Positions 23,529-31,372 of a stretch of DNA of 43,666 nt are shown one piece after another. The notes beneath the pieces were generated by a model that saw nothing but the letters and a program-made list of their open reading frames with translations, ran no database searches and was not told where the DNA came from. The stretch lies in contig DASCNA010000097.1 of assembly GCA_036011305.1 (NCBI GenBank), positions 1 through 43,666 of the forward strand. Reading direction: 5' to 3'. Position 1 is the stretch's first letter. Each line of letters begins with the position of its first letter. Both the position numbers and the translations under genes were made by a program. The DNA is from DASCNA01 sp036011305. GTDB taxonomy: Bacteria; Verrucomicrobiota; Lentisphaeria; Victivallales; GWF2-38-69.

Positions 23529-24544
23529 AAGTTATTTCTATAATAATTTTCTAACTCTGCTTTTAAGTTATTTTTTTCATCAGCAGTGGCAAATGAAGAG
23601 TTTATTGCATTCAGTAATAATTGCTTAATATCATTTAAGCTAAAGTTAAAAGTTTCAATTAAGTAATTATATTCTTTATATAGAGAAGTGTTAAACATAG
23701 CGGGATCGTCTGTATTAATAGAAATATTCATGCCGCATTGATAATACTTTTTAACAGGATGATTACAGTATTGATTTACAACTCTAGTTCTTAAGTTTGA
23801 AATTGGATTTAACTCACAATGAATTTGATGATCTAATAAATATTCTATTAGTTCATCATCTTTAAAAGCAGATGTACAATGTCCAATTCTTTCTGTTTTA
23901 CAATCTTTTATTGCAGACCAAATACTATCTGGGCCTGCATATTCTCCTGCATGAATAGTTGTACGAAAACCTAATTCCTTTGCCTTTAGATAAACTTCCT
24001 TGAAAAGTTTTGCTGGATAGAGGTGTTCACAACCACCAAGGCTTACTCCTATAACTCCATATTCCCTAACTTGATTTGCTGTCTCTAGTAGCTGATGCAT
24101 TGCAAATTCATGGCCAAAATCTCTATTGAAGCCATAGAGAATATTTACTTTTACTTTATCTTTGTATTTATCTAATCCTTTGCGAACGGCTTGTATTATC
24201 CCCTCTCTACTAAGACCATGTTGATTTGCATAATCAGCAGGTGTAACTTCAGATTCAACGTACTTAATATTTTGGGCAATCAAACTTTTAGCTATTTCTT
24301 CAGCTAAGAATGTGAAATCTTCGTATTCTCTTAGGTATTTAGCTTGCCAATGCCAAGTTTTGATGAAATGTGGGAAGTCTTTGAATGCATATTTGTCTGT
24401 AATATCATCAAAAGATTTAATTGTTGTGCCTTTGTCATATTTTTTTACTATTTCGTAAATACAATCTATGGGTATTGCTCCCTCAAGATGAAAATGAAGT
24501 TCAACTTTCGGTATTTTTGCTAGGAAATTTTCTATATTTTTCAT
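23525..24544 (-). CDS. add: Adenosine deaminase-family amidohydrolase
   Basis: This 339-residue protein has the metal-binding HxH at H17 and H19 (VELHFHLEG), the catalytic segment TTIHAGEY near residue 197, and the C-terminal NTDDPAMF that ligates zinc. Adenosine deaminase converts adenosine to inosine. Length is normal. Relatives in the family act on adenine, aminodeoxyfutalosine or other 6-aminopurines, so the substrate is not fixed by these motifs. The overlap with the DUF165 transporter gene suggests a salvage pair carried on the element. It is 109 bp downstream of the rep gene and in the same direction. Confidence 0.85.
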   Translation of the reverse strand: MKNIENFLAKIPKVELHFHLEGAIPIDCIYEIVKKYDKGTTIKSFDDITDKYAFKDFPHFIKTWHWQAKYLREYEDFTFLAEEIAKSLIAQNIKYVESEVTPADYANQHGLSREGIIQAVRKGLDKYKDKVKVNILYGFNRDFGHEFAMHQLLETANQVREYGVIGVSLGGCEHLYPAKLFKEVYLKAKELGFRTTIHAGEYAGPDSIWSAIKDCKTERIGHCTSAFKDDELIEYLLDHQIHCELNPISNLRTRVVNQYCNHPVKKYYQCGMNISINTDDPAMFNTSLYKEYNYLIETFNFSLNDIKQLLLNAINSSFATADEKNNLKAELENYYRNNL

Positions 24545-24653
24545 TATTTCATCGATTTGGGTTAGCTTTCTTATTTACTCTTCAGATGATTCAAATAGTA
24601 GATAGTTGAAACAACTTACTTATCAGAATATTATATCTTTTTTATTCAATTAA

Positions 24654-25994
24654 TTAAAGTGGCAATGTTTCTGACTTCCAATTTAAAAACATTGCTAAAA
24701 CTTTATCATCAAGATCATAAATGCTAGAAAAGTTTATATTATTAAGATAATCTATTACTTTTGTACCATCTTTAAGGTATGTATTATTATGTTCCTCAAT
24801 TGATTTGAACTGCCTAAAATCATCAAAAAATGCTTCTTGTTCGGAGTTAGCTATTCCCTGCTCTACTCTAAAAATATATGTTTTATTTAATTCTGCTCTA
24901 CCATCCACTAATCTTTGATTACGTTTTTCTTCTTCTTCTATATTTTTCCTAGCTTTGATTTCTTGTACTTCTTCTTTTGCTTTTTCTTGTCTGTTGTATA
25001 AATTAGCTTTTGCTCTAAGCAGAGCTGCGGGACTATTAATATTGCCTGTTTGTTGAGCTTCGTGAACATCTTTTAAGGCTTTTATTATATTATGCTCACC
25101 AACTTCTTCAATAAAAGTAGATATGTCACCTGAAAATCCTAAAATTTCTAGGTCATTATATAATCCTAACTCACTATTTGATTTGAAATGTAATGGAATT
25201 TGTTGATGTTCAACGTCAATTATATTTTTATTATTATTTTCAATATCTACAATATCTTGTAAATTAGATGGCAATTTGGGCTTCCTTTTAATAACAAAAA
25301 TGATAGATATAACTTTTTTTTTATTTTTTTTTGCAGGTTCATATACAAAGTATATATCTGCTTTTTCTTCAAATTCCTCTTTTGTAGGCTCAAGTACTTT
25401 TTTCTTGAAATTAGAAAAGTTTTCATATTTATTTAAGCACCCTAATGAACCTTTTAAATCATCTAACATTATTTCAATTTGATATGAATCATTCCCGGCA
25501 TGGATAAAGGATTTTAGATATTTATATAAGGGATATGAGTATACACCTACAAATGACCATGAAATAAATAATTCAAGTATTGCAAATCTAGAAGAAGCTT
25601 TAAGATTTAACATATGCGGTTTTAAATCAGGATGAATGCTCATTTCACACCATCCTTCACCAATATGGTATTCAGAAGAACTAATCAATCCATATTTTTT
25701 TAATCTGTTATCTTCCTTTATATATACTACATGTGTTAATAATTCGTCTGAAATTCTATTTAATTTAGCATAAGAATATGACTTGCTAACATTACATAGT
25801 TCTCGTAACTGTGAGGCTTCAATTCTATATGAATGAAATTCCTTGTCCCTAGGCCTTATCTGGCTGATAAGCCAAGCTTCAAGTTTTTGTGCATCCCTGG
25901 ATAATAATTTCTGGTTTTTTGCAGTAGCAAATTTATTTGATATCGCCAAATATGAAGACTTTTTAGAAATAACTTTAACTTTTGAATTTTTCAT
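24654..25994 (-). CDS. repB: Rep_3-family plasmid replication initiator
   Basis: This 446-residue protein has two winged-helix domains typical of RepB, RepE and Pi initiators: NKFATAKNQKLLSRDAQKLEAWLI with SQLRELCNVSK in the first, and SYPLYKYLKSF with MLDDLKGSLG in the second. A coiled and charged C-terminal extension of about 180 residues makes it longer than the usual 230-330. The family binds iterons as a monomer to open the origin and as a dimer to repress itself. Twelve iterons lie directly upstream of its start (26147-26934), confirming the role. The start ATG at 25994 has a weak AAAGGA site about 9 nt away. Confidence 0.85.
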   Translation of the reverse strand: MKNSKVKVISKKSSYLAISNKFATAKNQKLLSRDAQKLEAWLISQIRPRDKEFHSYRIEASQLRELCNVSKSYSYAKLNRISDELLTHVVYIKEDNRLKKYGLISSSEYHIGEGWCEMSIHPDLKPHMLNLKASSRFAILELFISWSFVGVYSYPLYKYLKSFIHAGNDSYQIEIMLDDLKGSLGCLNKYENFSNFKKKVLEPTKEEFEEKADIYFVYEPAKKNKKKVISIIFVIKRKPKLPSNLQDIVDIENNNKNIIDVEHQQIPLHFKSNSELGLYNDLEILGFSGDISTFIEEVGEHNIIKALKDVHEAQQTGNINSPAALLRAKANLYNRQEKAKEEVQEIKARKNIEEEEKRNQRLVDGRAELNKTYIFRVEQGIANSEQEAFFDDFRQFKSIEEHNNTYLKDGTKVIDYLNNINFSSIYDLDDKVLAMFLNWKSETLPL

Positions 25995-26146
25995 AAAGGA
26001 AAATTTTTATTTTAGAATTATTTTTATAATAGATAATACTTTAAAAATAAGCAATTGCAACCAATATATTACAAAGATTTAATTAATAAGTTTAGCCTTA
26101 TTTCTTTGTGAAGTAATTAGAAAATATTTAATTTGAGAGCATCTTA

Positions 26147-26934
26147 CACAATCTGAGTTTCAATTAGAATAATGTATCTAATTATATCGAACCTGTCTTG
26201 CATAATTTGAGTTGCAATTGGCTTTTTTTCAACAATACTTTATCCTATACACAAAATTATTTTAATCACCAACATGGCAGCGTATCAGCCTAATTTAGAA
26301 TTTTACACATTAGCAAAATTATTAACCTGTTGATATTAAGTAAATAATAAAATATTTGATAGATAAGAGCAAAAACGTAAAGACTGCGTAAATCTTTTGT
26401 TATAAAACAGTTATCAAAGCTATACTTACAAATGGTCGCTATATGGCTCAAACCTATTTTAAAAAAATAGGTTGAGCAGTAATAAGAAATTACTTTAATG
26501 AGGTTGTTATACATAATCTGAGTTGCAATTAGAATAATTTACTTAATCATATCGAACCTGTTTTACATAATCTGAGTTTCAATTATAAATAAGTTAAATT
26601 TTACATAATTTGAGTTTCAATACGCGATATATTTTGTGTTGAGGCTGTTATGCATAATCTGAGTTTCAATTAGAATAATGTACCTAATTATATCGAACCT
26701 GTTTTGCATAAATAGAGTTGCAATTGAACTTTTTATACTCACGTAATTTGAGTTGCAATACGCGATATATTTTGTGTTGAGGCTGTTTTACATAAACTGA
26801 GTTTTAATTAGAATAATCTACTTAATTATATCGAACCTGTCTTGCATAAATGGAGTTGCAATTGAACTTTTTATACTCACGTAATTTGAGTTGCAATTAC
26901 ACTTGAAGCTTATTACATAAACTGAGTTGCAATT
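26147..26934. repeat. Iteron array, candidate origin of replication (12 copies of ~20 bp)
   Basis: Twelve directly oriented copies of a ~20-bp unit, consensus (A/G)CATAATCTGAGTTGCAATT, start near 26146, 26200, 26511, 26565, 26603, 26652, 26706, 26741, 26790, 26844, 26879 and 26915. Larger blocks repeat too: the spacer TAGAATAAT..ATCGAACCTGT follows units 1, 3, 6 and 9, and ACGCGATATATTTTG with its 3' neighbours occurs at 26621 and 26758. The array thus grew by duplication of multi-unit blocks. It lies upstream of the divergent-facing rep gene. The 290-bp gap at 26220-26510 holds no iteron. Confidence 0.9.
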
Positions 26935-27524
26935 ACATTTTATAACCTATTAAGCAATAGGTCATTAGCAAACATCTAAAATACATCTAAAATACAAATA
27001 CAATCAAACAAGAAAACTACCAATCAAAGAAAAAGAAGCAAAAAGAAATATAAGGATAAGGGGAAATCCCCTTATAACCCATTTATATAATATTAACTAA
27101 TATGGAAAGCCCTTTTAGTTTCTTGATAGTCGTTTCACTCCTTCGAGAATCAAAAACCCCTTTACCCCACCCAAACAAATATATTAATAAAAAGGATACT
27201 CGGTAATACTTCCTCGTATTAGCGAATTGACATCCGTCAATCCTTAGACTACGACCATCATCGCTACGCTCTTCGTCTCCGTTATATTATCTTTAAAAGT
27301 AAATATAAGTAACTATTAATATTTATTATTATTTTAATATTTATCCAGCTAATATAATTTTGTGATGGCTATTAGGGCAAAGGAGACCTTTGCAATCCCT
27401 TTTATTTTGGCTCTTTATATGAATAAATTAATAAAGTTGATAAAAACATATATAATGTCACAGTAACTTAAAAGACGCTTAAATGGCTTTTAATGAGTTC
27501 CAAACTGATTTATATAATTACCCC
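26935..27524. other. Non-coding stretch beyond the iterons with a GC hairpin
   Basis: No credible gene is seen. ATAAGGGGA (27056-27064) and TCCCCTTAT (27067-27075) form a perfect 9-bp stem with a two-base loop. A less AT-rich patch at about 27190-27290 (CTCGGTAATACTTCCTCG, then ACGACCATCATCGCTACGCT) stands out from its surroundings and may encode a structured RNA or an origin element. I cannot assign either. Confidence 0.35.
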
Positions 27525-27529
27525 TTGCC

Positions 27530-27796
27530 GGACCAACTGTAAGGTAGCTGCTTTCTGCCGCCACTTTTTTGAAACAGGTTTAGTGATTCAAAACCAACAC
27601 TTTATAAATAAAAGCACTCAAAGCAGCAAAAAAGTTAAGTTCCTAGATCGACCGAAGTCGGTATTAATTTTCGTTTAAAAATCACAAAAAAGATATTTTC
27701 TGAGCTATTTCGGTAATTTTTTATAAAAAGTAGAACCATTTTACTAAAAACGGAATAAAAAGTGGCGGCTCAGCTCACGTACCTTACAGTTGGTCC
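27530..27796. mobile_element. Second MITE-like element, ends GGACCAACTGTAAGGTA
   Basis: The outer 17 bases (GGACCAACTGTAAGGTA, from 27530) are repeated inverted at the right end (to 27796). After a mismatched gap of about 10 bases the repeat resumes with GCCGCCACTTTTT on both sides, giving terminal repeats of about 40 bp. TTGCC flanks both ends as a 5-bp target duplication (27525-27529 and 27797-27801). The 267-bp body has no transposase. Ends and duplication differ from the element at 18490, so it belongs to another family. Confidence 0.8.
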
Positions 27797-27920
27797 TTGC
27801 CCTATAGATTTTCTGTAAATAATATCAATTTTGAATCATAAGACATTAGATAGTAAGTATTTAAATTATATTGTCAAAAAAAATTGATTTTTATTCAGAC
27901 CGTAAAAATTGCCACGATTT

Positions 27921-27960
27921 TACCCAATATCAGATTATAGATAAATTCTTACATTGGGTA
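27921..27960. repeat. Inverted repeat TACCCAAT/ATTGGGTA
   Basis: TACCCAAT (27921-27928) and ATTGGGTA (27953-27960) are inverted with a 24-nt gap; ATGGGTA occurs once more at about 27971. It lies in the 1.2-kb non-coding stretch between the iterons and the partition genes. No function can be assigned. Confidence 0.3.
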
Positions 27961-28023
27961 TAACCGCACAAATGGGTAAAATGAACCACGAGAACAAGCA
28001 TGTATAATAATAATTGAAGTTTA

Positions 28024-28050
28024 CTAGTATTAGAAAGAGACTAATACTAG
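28024..28050. terminator. Perfect 10-bp hairpin downstream of the partition genes
   Basis: CTAGTATTAG (28024-28033) and CTAATACTAG (28041-28050) form a perfect stem with a 7-nt loop, about 130 bp beyond the end of the partition operon. It could end transcription from par or act as a protein-binding dyad. No long T-run is adjacent. Confidence 0.4.
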
Positions 28051-28158
28051 CAATTAGAGTTTAATTCTTCTTCTTTAACTTTATTTGATATATTTTAGAA
28101 AAGTCTTTTCTACATTCTAATAGAGATATTAAAGAAAATTAAAGATTTAAATTATTAC

Positions 28159-28175
28159 TCCAATAAATTATTGGA
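28159..28175. promoter_or_regulatory. Palindrome TCCAATAA-A-TTATTGGA at the 3' end of the par operon
   Basis: A perfect 8-1-8 palindrome lies 9 bp after the stop of the ParA partner gene. The same half-site, TCCAATAA/TTATTGGA, recurs upstream of parA at 29185-29217. One sequence flanking both ends of the partition operon is the pattern expected of a centromere (parS-like) or operator bound by the partner protein. Confidence 0.5.
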
Positions 28176-28183
28176 ATAATAAT

Positions 28184-28513
28184 TTATTTTTTCAAAACAT
28201 CATAATATAAATTTATAATTTGTTTTTCATCATTAATATTATCTAATTTTCTTAGTCCCATTTTTATTATGTCTGAATTTTTAGGGAATTTGTCATGTGG
28301 TTCTTTTTGTTTTAGAATGATCTCATACATTCTTTTAAATATTTTCATATCATTCTCAGTTAATGAATATGAAACTGGTACAGCATTTCTATTTCTCTTT
28401 TTACTTACTTCTACTTCTTTATGTGAATAATCAGCTGCTTCGACAAAATTTTTCTCTTTTTCTGTAAGTTCACCATTTTCTTTAACTGATTTAGGTATAT
28501 TTGGTTTCCTCAT
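28184..28513 (-). CDS. ParA partner / small partition DNA-binding protein (putative)
   Basis: The protein has 109 residues with a basic, disordered-looking N-terminus (MRKPNIPKSVKENGELTEKE). A C-terminal part (VPVSYSLTENDMKIFKRMYE, then NSDIIKMGLRKLD) resembles ribbon-helix-helix or short HTH centromere-binding proteins. It overlaps parA by 4 nt in the same operon, the classic place of a ParB/ParG-type partner. It shows no ParB nuclease-like domain. Function is inferred from context. Confidence 0.6.
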   Translation of the reverse strand: MRKPNIPKSVKENGELTEKEKNFVEAADYSHKEVEVSKKRNRNAVPVSYSLTENDMKIFKRMYEIILKQKEPHDKFPKNSDIIKMGLRKLDNINDEKQIINLYYDVLKK

Positions 28514-29142
28514 GCTATTTCCTCAACTAGTTTTTCTATTTCTTTAGATGCTTTGTGTTTTTTATCATACTCCCCTACTCCCATTCCACATTCTAGTGCT
28601 TTCCAATAAACCTTATACCAGGAAGTATTGCATTCTAAAATGTTAATATAGGGAAATTCAATAAGAACTTCTAAAGCGTCTTTTTTATCTTTCATTTTTA
28701 TATTTGTTGGGCATTGGCTGAGAAGACAATAAAGTTTTAATCTTTCATTTAAATCTAATAGTTCTTCAAAATTTGATAATTGTTTTGAAAGGCTTGAAAC
28801 ATCAGCAAAGGAAGGTCTTACTGGCATTAAAAAAATATCTGCTGCTAAACACGCTGTTCTTTGTTCAGTTGAATCACCACCGTGTGTATCAATGATAATA
28901 AAATCATATTTGTCTTTAAAATCTATTATCATTCTTTTAATATTTCCTTTTCCTTGTGTTGCAGAAATATTGGAAAGTTTTTCATTTTCAATTCTTGCTT
29001 GGTACCATTCATAACTAGTCTCTTGTGGGTCAGCATCAATTAAAAGTACTGATTTATCTTTATTTGATATTGAAACAGCAAGGTTCGTTGCAATTGTTGA
29101 TTTTCCTGTTCCACCTTTCTTACCACCAAGTACAATTATCAT
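28510..29142 (-). CDS. parA: ParA-family partition ATPase
   Basis: This 210-residue protein has the deviant Walker A KKGGTGKST (K9 and K14) at residues 8-16, the switch segment DADPQ and a Walker B-like IIIDTHGG. It is the small type Ib ParA without an N-terminal HTH, so operon repression must come from its partner. ParA ATPases move plasmids along the nucleoid using a ParB-like partner and a centromere. Start ATG at 29142 with AAGGAG about 9 nt upstream. An inverted repeat at 29185-29217 lies in the promoter region. Confidence 0.9.
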   Translation of the reverse strand: MIIVLGGKKGGTGKSTIATNLAVSISNKDKSVLLIDADPQETSYEWYQARIENEKLSNISATQGKGNIKRMIIDFKDKYDFIIIDTHGGDSTEQRTACLAADIFLMPVRPSFADVSSLSKQLSNFEELLDLNERLKLYCLLSQCPTNIKMKDKKDALEVLIEFPYINILECNTSWYKVYWKALECGMGVGEYDKKHKASKEIEKLVEEIA

Positions 29143-29184
29143 ATTAACGAAACTCCTTTTATTTATTTGTGCTTAAATATATAA

Positions 29185-29217
29185 TTATTCCAATAATTTA
29201 TTATTTTATTGGAATAA
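29185..29217. promoter_or_regulatory. Inverted repeat TTATTCCAATAA / TTATTGGAATAA upstream of parA
   Basis: Perfect 12-bp arms (29185-29196 and 29206-29217) separated by 9 bp lie about 45 bp upstream of the parA start. The core half-site is the same as in the palindrome at 28159. This is a likely par operator or centromere. The rest of the gap to 29397 shows no gene. Confidence 0.55.
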
Positions 29218-29397
29218 TAAATTATTATATTAATAAAGCAGAAAATAACAAGTAATTTTGAAAGGATGGATTAATTTTTATTAAGAAGTTAATTGGTAAT
29301 CAGATAATAAAATCTAGTATTGATAAAAACGTTTTAAGAAGATAATACTAAAATATTGTACTGTAAATAAAATACTTTTTAAATTTATTCCCCTGCC

Positions 29398-30159
29398 CTA
29401 TATTTTTTGTGTGGTAGTAGTGTTAGAGGAAGTTTTATCACTATTTAATTCTTTTAATTCAGTTTTCAGTTCTAATATCTGTTTCTTGTAATCTGTAATT
29501 AATTGGCTTTGATATCCAGCTAGTTTTTTATTATTAGCAAGCATCGCCTGATAATATTTTTCTTTTTCAGTTAGACGATTTTTTAATGAATTTACTTCTT
29601 TTTCTGTGATAATAATGTCTTTTTTATAATAAAGATTTTGATTAGTTAAATCTTTTTTATATGATATATCCTTGTTGGTTAATTCTTTTTTATGGTTGGA
29701 AATTAATTCCTGTTTATAAGTAATACCTACGAATACTAACGTTATAATAATTATTATTGCAACAATAGCTGTCCAAAATGTTGTATGCCTAATTATTGGG
29801 ATTTTTTTATTATTAATATTTAGTAAGTTTTGAGAGATATCATTAGCTTGTTTTGATATTGTCATTAAAGCTATTTTTTCATGATTTTTATTATCTTCAG
29901 TATAATTATTATTTTTGTTAAACTCCCCTTCTTTATCTTGGGGTGATGAATTATTAGATTTATTAACTGGCGGATAGTCAATAATAAACATTTCCTTACA
30001 TATATATCTATTACGTCCACGCTTATATGAATAATTCGTATCATCTCTGTGTGTATCAACCCATCTCATTATAGTAGCTTGGCTAACATTACATAATGAT
30101 TCAATATCTTTTATAGAAACAAACTCTAATTGTTCTTTAATATTGTCTTTATTATCCAT
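29398..30159 (-). CDS. Membrane-anchored HTH protein with coiled-coil, unknown function
   Basis: Residues 10-60 form a MerR/excisionase-like HTH (VSIKDIESLCNVSQATIMRW, then GRNRYICKEMF). A polar linker leads to one membrane helix at about 129-148 (AIVAIIIIITLVFVGITY) and a C-terminal coiled coil of about 100 residues. It contains a near-repeat of KKELTNKDISYKKDLTNQ and NLYYKKD. A DNA-binding head in the cytoplasm tied to the membrane would place the coil in the periplasm. The gene is 255 bp from parA and in the same direction. A 15-bp inverted repeat lies just upstream. Possible roles are membrane tethering of the plasmid or signal-dependent transcription. Confidence 0.65.
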   Translation of the reverse strand: MDNKDNIKEQLEFVSIKDIESLCNVSQATIMRWVDTHRDDTNYSYKRGRNRYICKEMFIIDYPPVNKSNNSSPQDKEGEFNKNNNYTEDNKNHEKIALMTISKQANDISQNLLNINNKKIPIIRHTTFWTAIVAIIIIITLVFVGITYKQELISNHKKELTNKDISYKKDLTNQNLYYKKDIIITEKEVNSLKNRLTEKEKYYQAMLANNKKLAGYQSQLITDYKKQILELKTELKELNSDKTSSNTTTTQKI

Positions 30160-30181
30160 AATTATTAATTTCTTTTTGTAA

Positions 30182-30220
30182 GTATTTACTTAAATTATAA
30201 TATAAAATTTAAGTAAATAC
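30182..30220. promoter_or_regulatory. Perfect 15-bp inverted repeat upstream of the membrane HTH gene
   Basis: GTATTTACTTAAATT (30182-30196) and AATTTAAGTAAATAC (30206-30220) are perfect arms with a 9-bp spacer, 22 bp upstream of the gene start at 30159. The arm spacing equals that of the parA repeat. It is the natural candidate binding site for the HTH domain encoded next to it. Confidence 0.55.
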
Positions 30221-31206
30221 AATAGCTTATACTTATCAATTAGAAGTCATAAACTTATCATGAATAGTATTGGTAAATATTATTTTTTGTAGAAATAGTA
30301 AAATCTTTAAACTTGATGAAAAATTTATTAATTTATAACAATGATAAACAATGATCAGTATATGCGTTGTTTATGACATGTGATTGATGTTTTTTGTTTC
30401 ATTTGTTTTAATAATCAATACTTATCATTATTGTCATGCGTTGCTGATTTAAGTTGATCTTCTACTTTAATAAAATAGATATTACTCATCATGTGATGAG
30501 TAATATCTTCATCAAAGAATCAAAATCTATATTTAATCTTGCATATAATTATGATGATTAATGATCATTTAAGCTGATAATTGACCAGCATTATTAGATA
30601 TATTATAAAGCAATGATACACTAAAAATAACTTTATAGATTTTTACGAAATATGTAAAAATTTAAAAAATAAGTGATTAGTAAATGAGTATATTTGATTG
30701 ATATATGATAAGTATTAATAACTATTATAGTCGCCTATATATATATAATAAAGCCTATCTAAGTTACATTATTTTATGAATCTTTATTAGTTTATGTTTT
30801 GCTATATACGAAAATAAATAATTAGAAATTTGTATTGTTTTAAAAAATTGTTTCTTATATTGCAGGGAAGGGAAGGTTAATATTTTTTTGTTTTTTTTTA
30901 CAATTAATGTTTATTCTCAAAGTTTATCACACATTAATTTTATATTTATCATGAAATTGAGCTTAAAGTAATGCTTTCTTATCTAATTATTAATCATGTT
31001 TATTTCAATATTGATCATGATGATTAATATTGAAATAAAATAGGTTATCATAATTCTCATCATTACTTATCAATCTTAATATTGCTAATCATTTGCCTTG
31101 AAAACGATGTATTTAATTAAGAGAATAATGTGTTATAAAGATAAGTGAATATGAAATTTAAAAGATTAACATAGGAGATAGCTTATAGCAAAGTAATAAG
31201 CCTTTA
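30221..31206. other. AT-rich non-coding stretch with repeated TACTTATCA and a 14-bp dyad
   Basis: No gene is seen. TACTTATCA or AACTTATCA occurs at 30230, 30252, 30419 and 31064, and inverted (TGATAAGTA) at 30706. A perfect 14-bp dyad, TTTATTTCAATATT (30999-31012) and AATATTGAAATAAA (31026-31039), has a 13-nt loop holding GATCATGATGATT. Several GATC sites lie in the stretch. It has the look of a regulatory or secondary-origin region for the gene at 31373. Confidence 0.4.
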
Positions 31207-31267
31207 AAAAGAAGAACCCGGAACTGCAATTCCGGGTAAAGTATAAGAACTTAGTGGTTCTTCTTTT
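31207..31267. ncRNA. Nested double hairpin, possible small RNA or terminator
   Basis: Outer arms AAAAGAAGAACC (31207-31218) and GGTTCTTCTTTT (31256-31267) pair perfectly over 12 bp. Inside, CCCGGAA (31217-31223) and TTCCGGG (31230-31236) form a second, GC-rich stem, so two alternative or nested folds share bases 31217-31218. The plus strand ends in CTTTT, as an intrinsic terminator would, and the minus strand ends the same way. The most GC-rich spot of the region, it lies about 105 bp upstream of the 31373 gene. It may be an attenuator or antisense RNA. Confidence 0.45.
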
Positions 31268-31372
31268 AACATTTAGTATTTAATATTATAACTTATAGAA
31301 TTCCCACGTCAAGTTCTAACGTACTCTTTCTGTCTTTTTTGGGTAAACCAAAATATTAAAAGGAGAATGCCA

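Noticed and set aside
26290..26514. 74-codon minus-strand frame in the gap of the iteron array
   Set aside because: No ribosome site, no recognisable protein features, and it lies within the origin region.
26147..26934. CRISPR array reading of the ~20-bp repeats
   Set aside because: Spacers are themselves repeated and irregular in length, no cas gene is present, and a Rep_3 initiator lies next to it; iterons explain it.
27493..27678. 61-codon plus-strand frame across the left part of the second MITE
   Set aside because: It runs through the terminal repeat into the element body and has no ribosome site; it is a chance frame.
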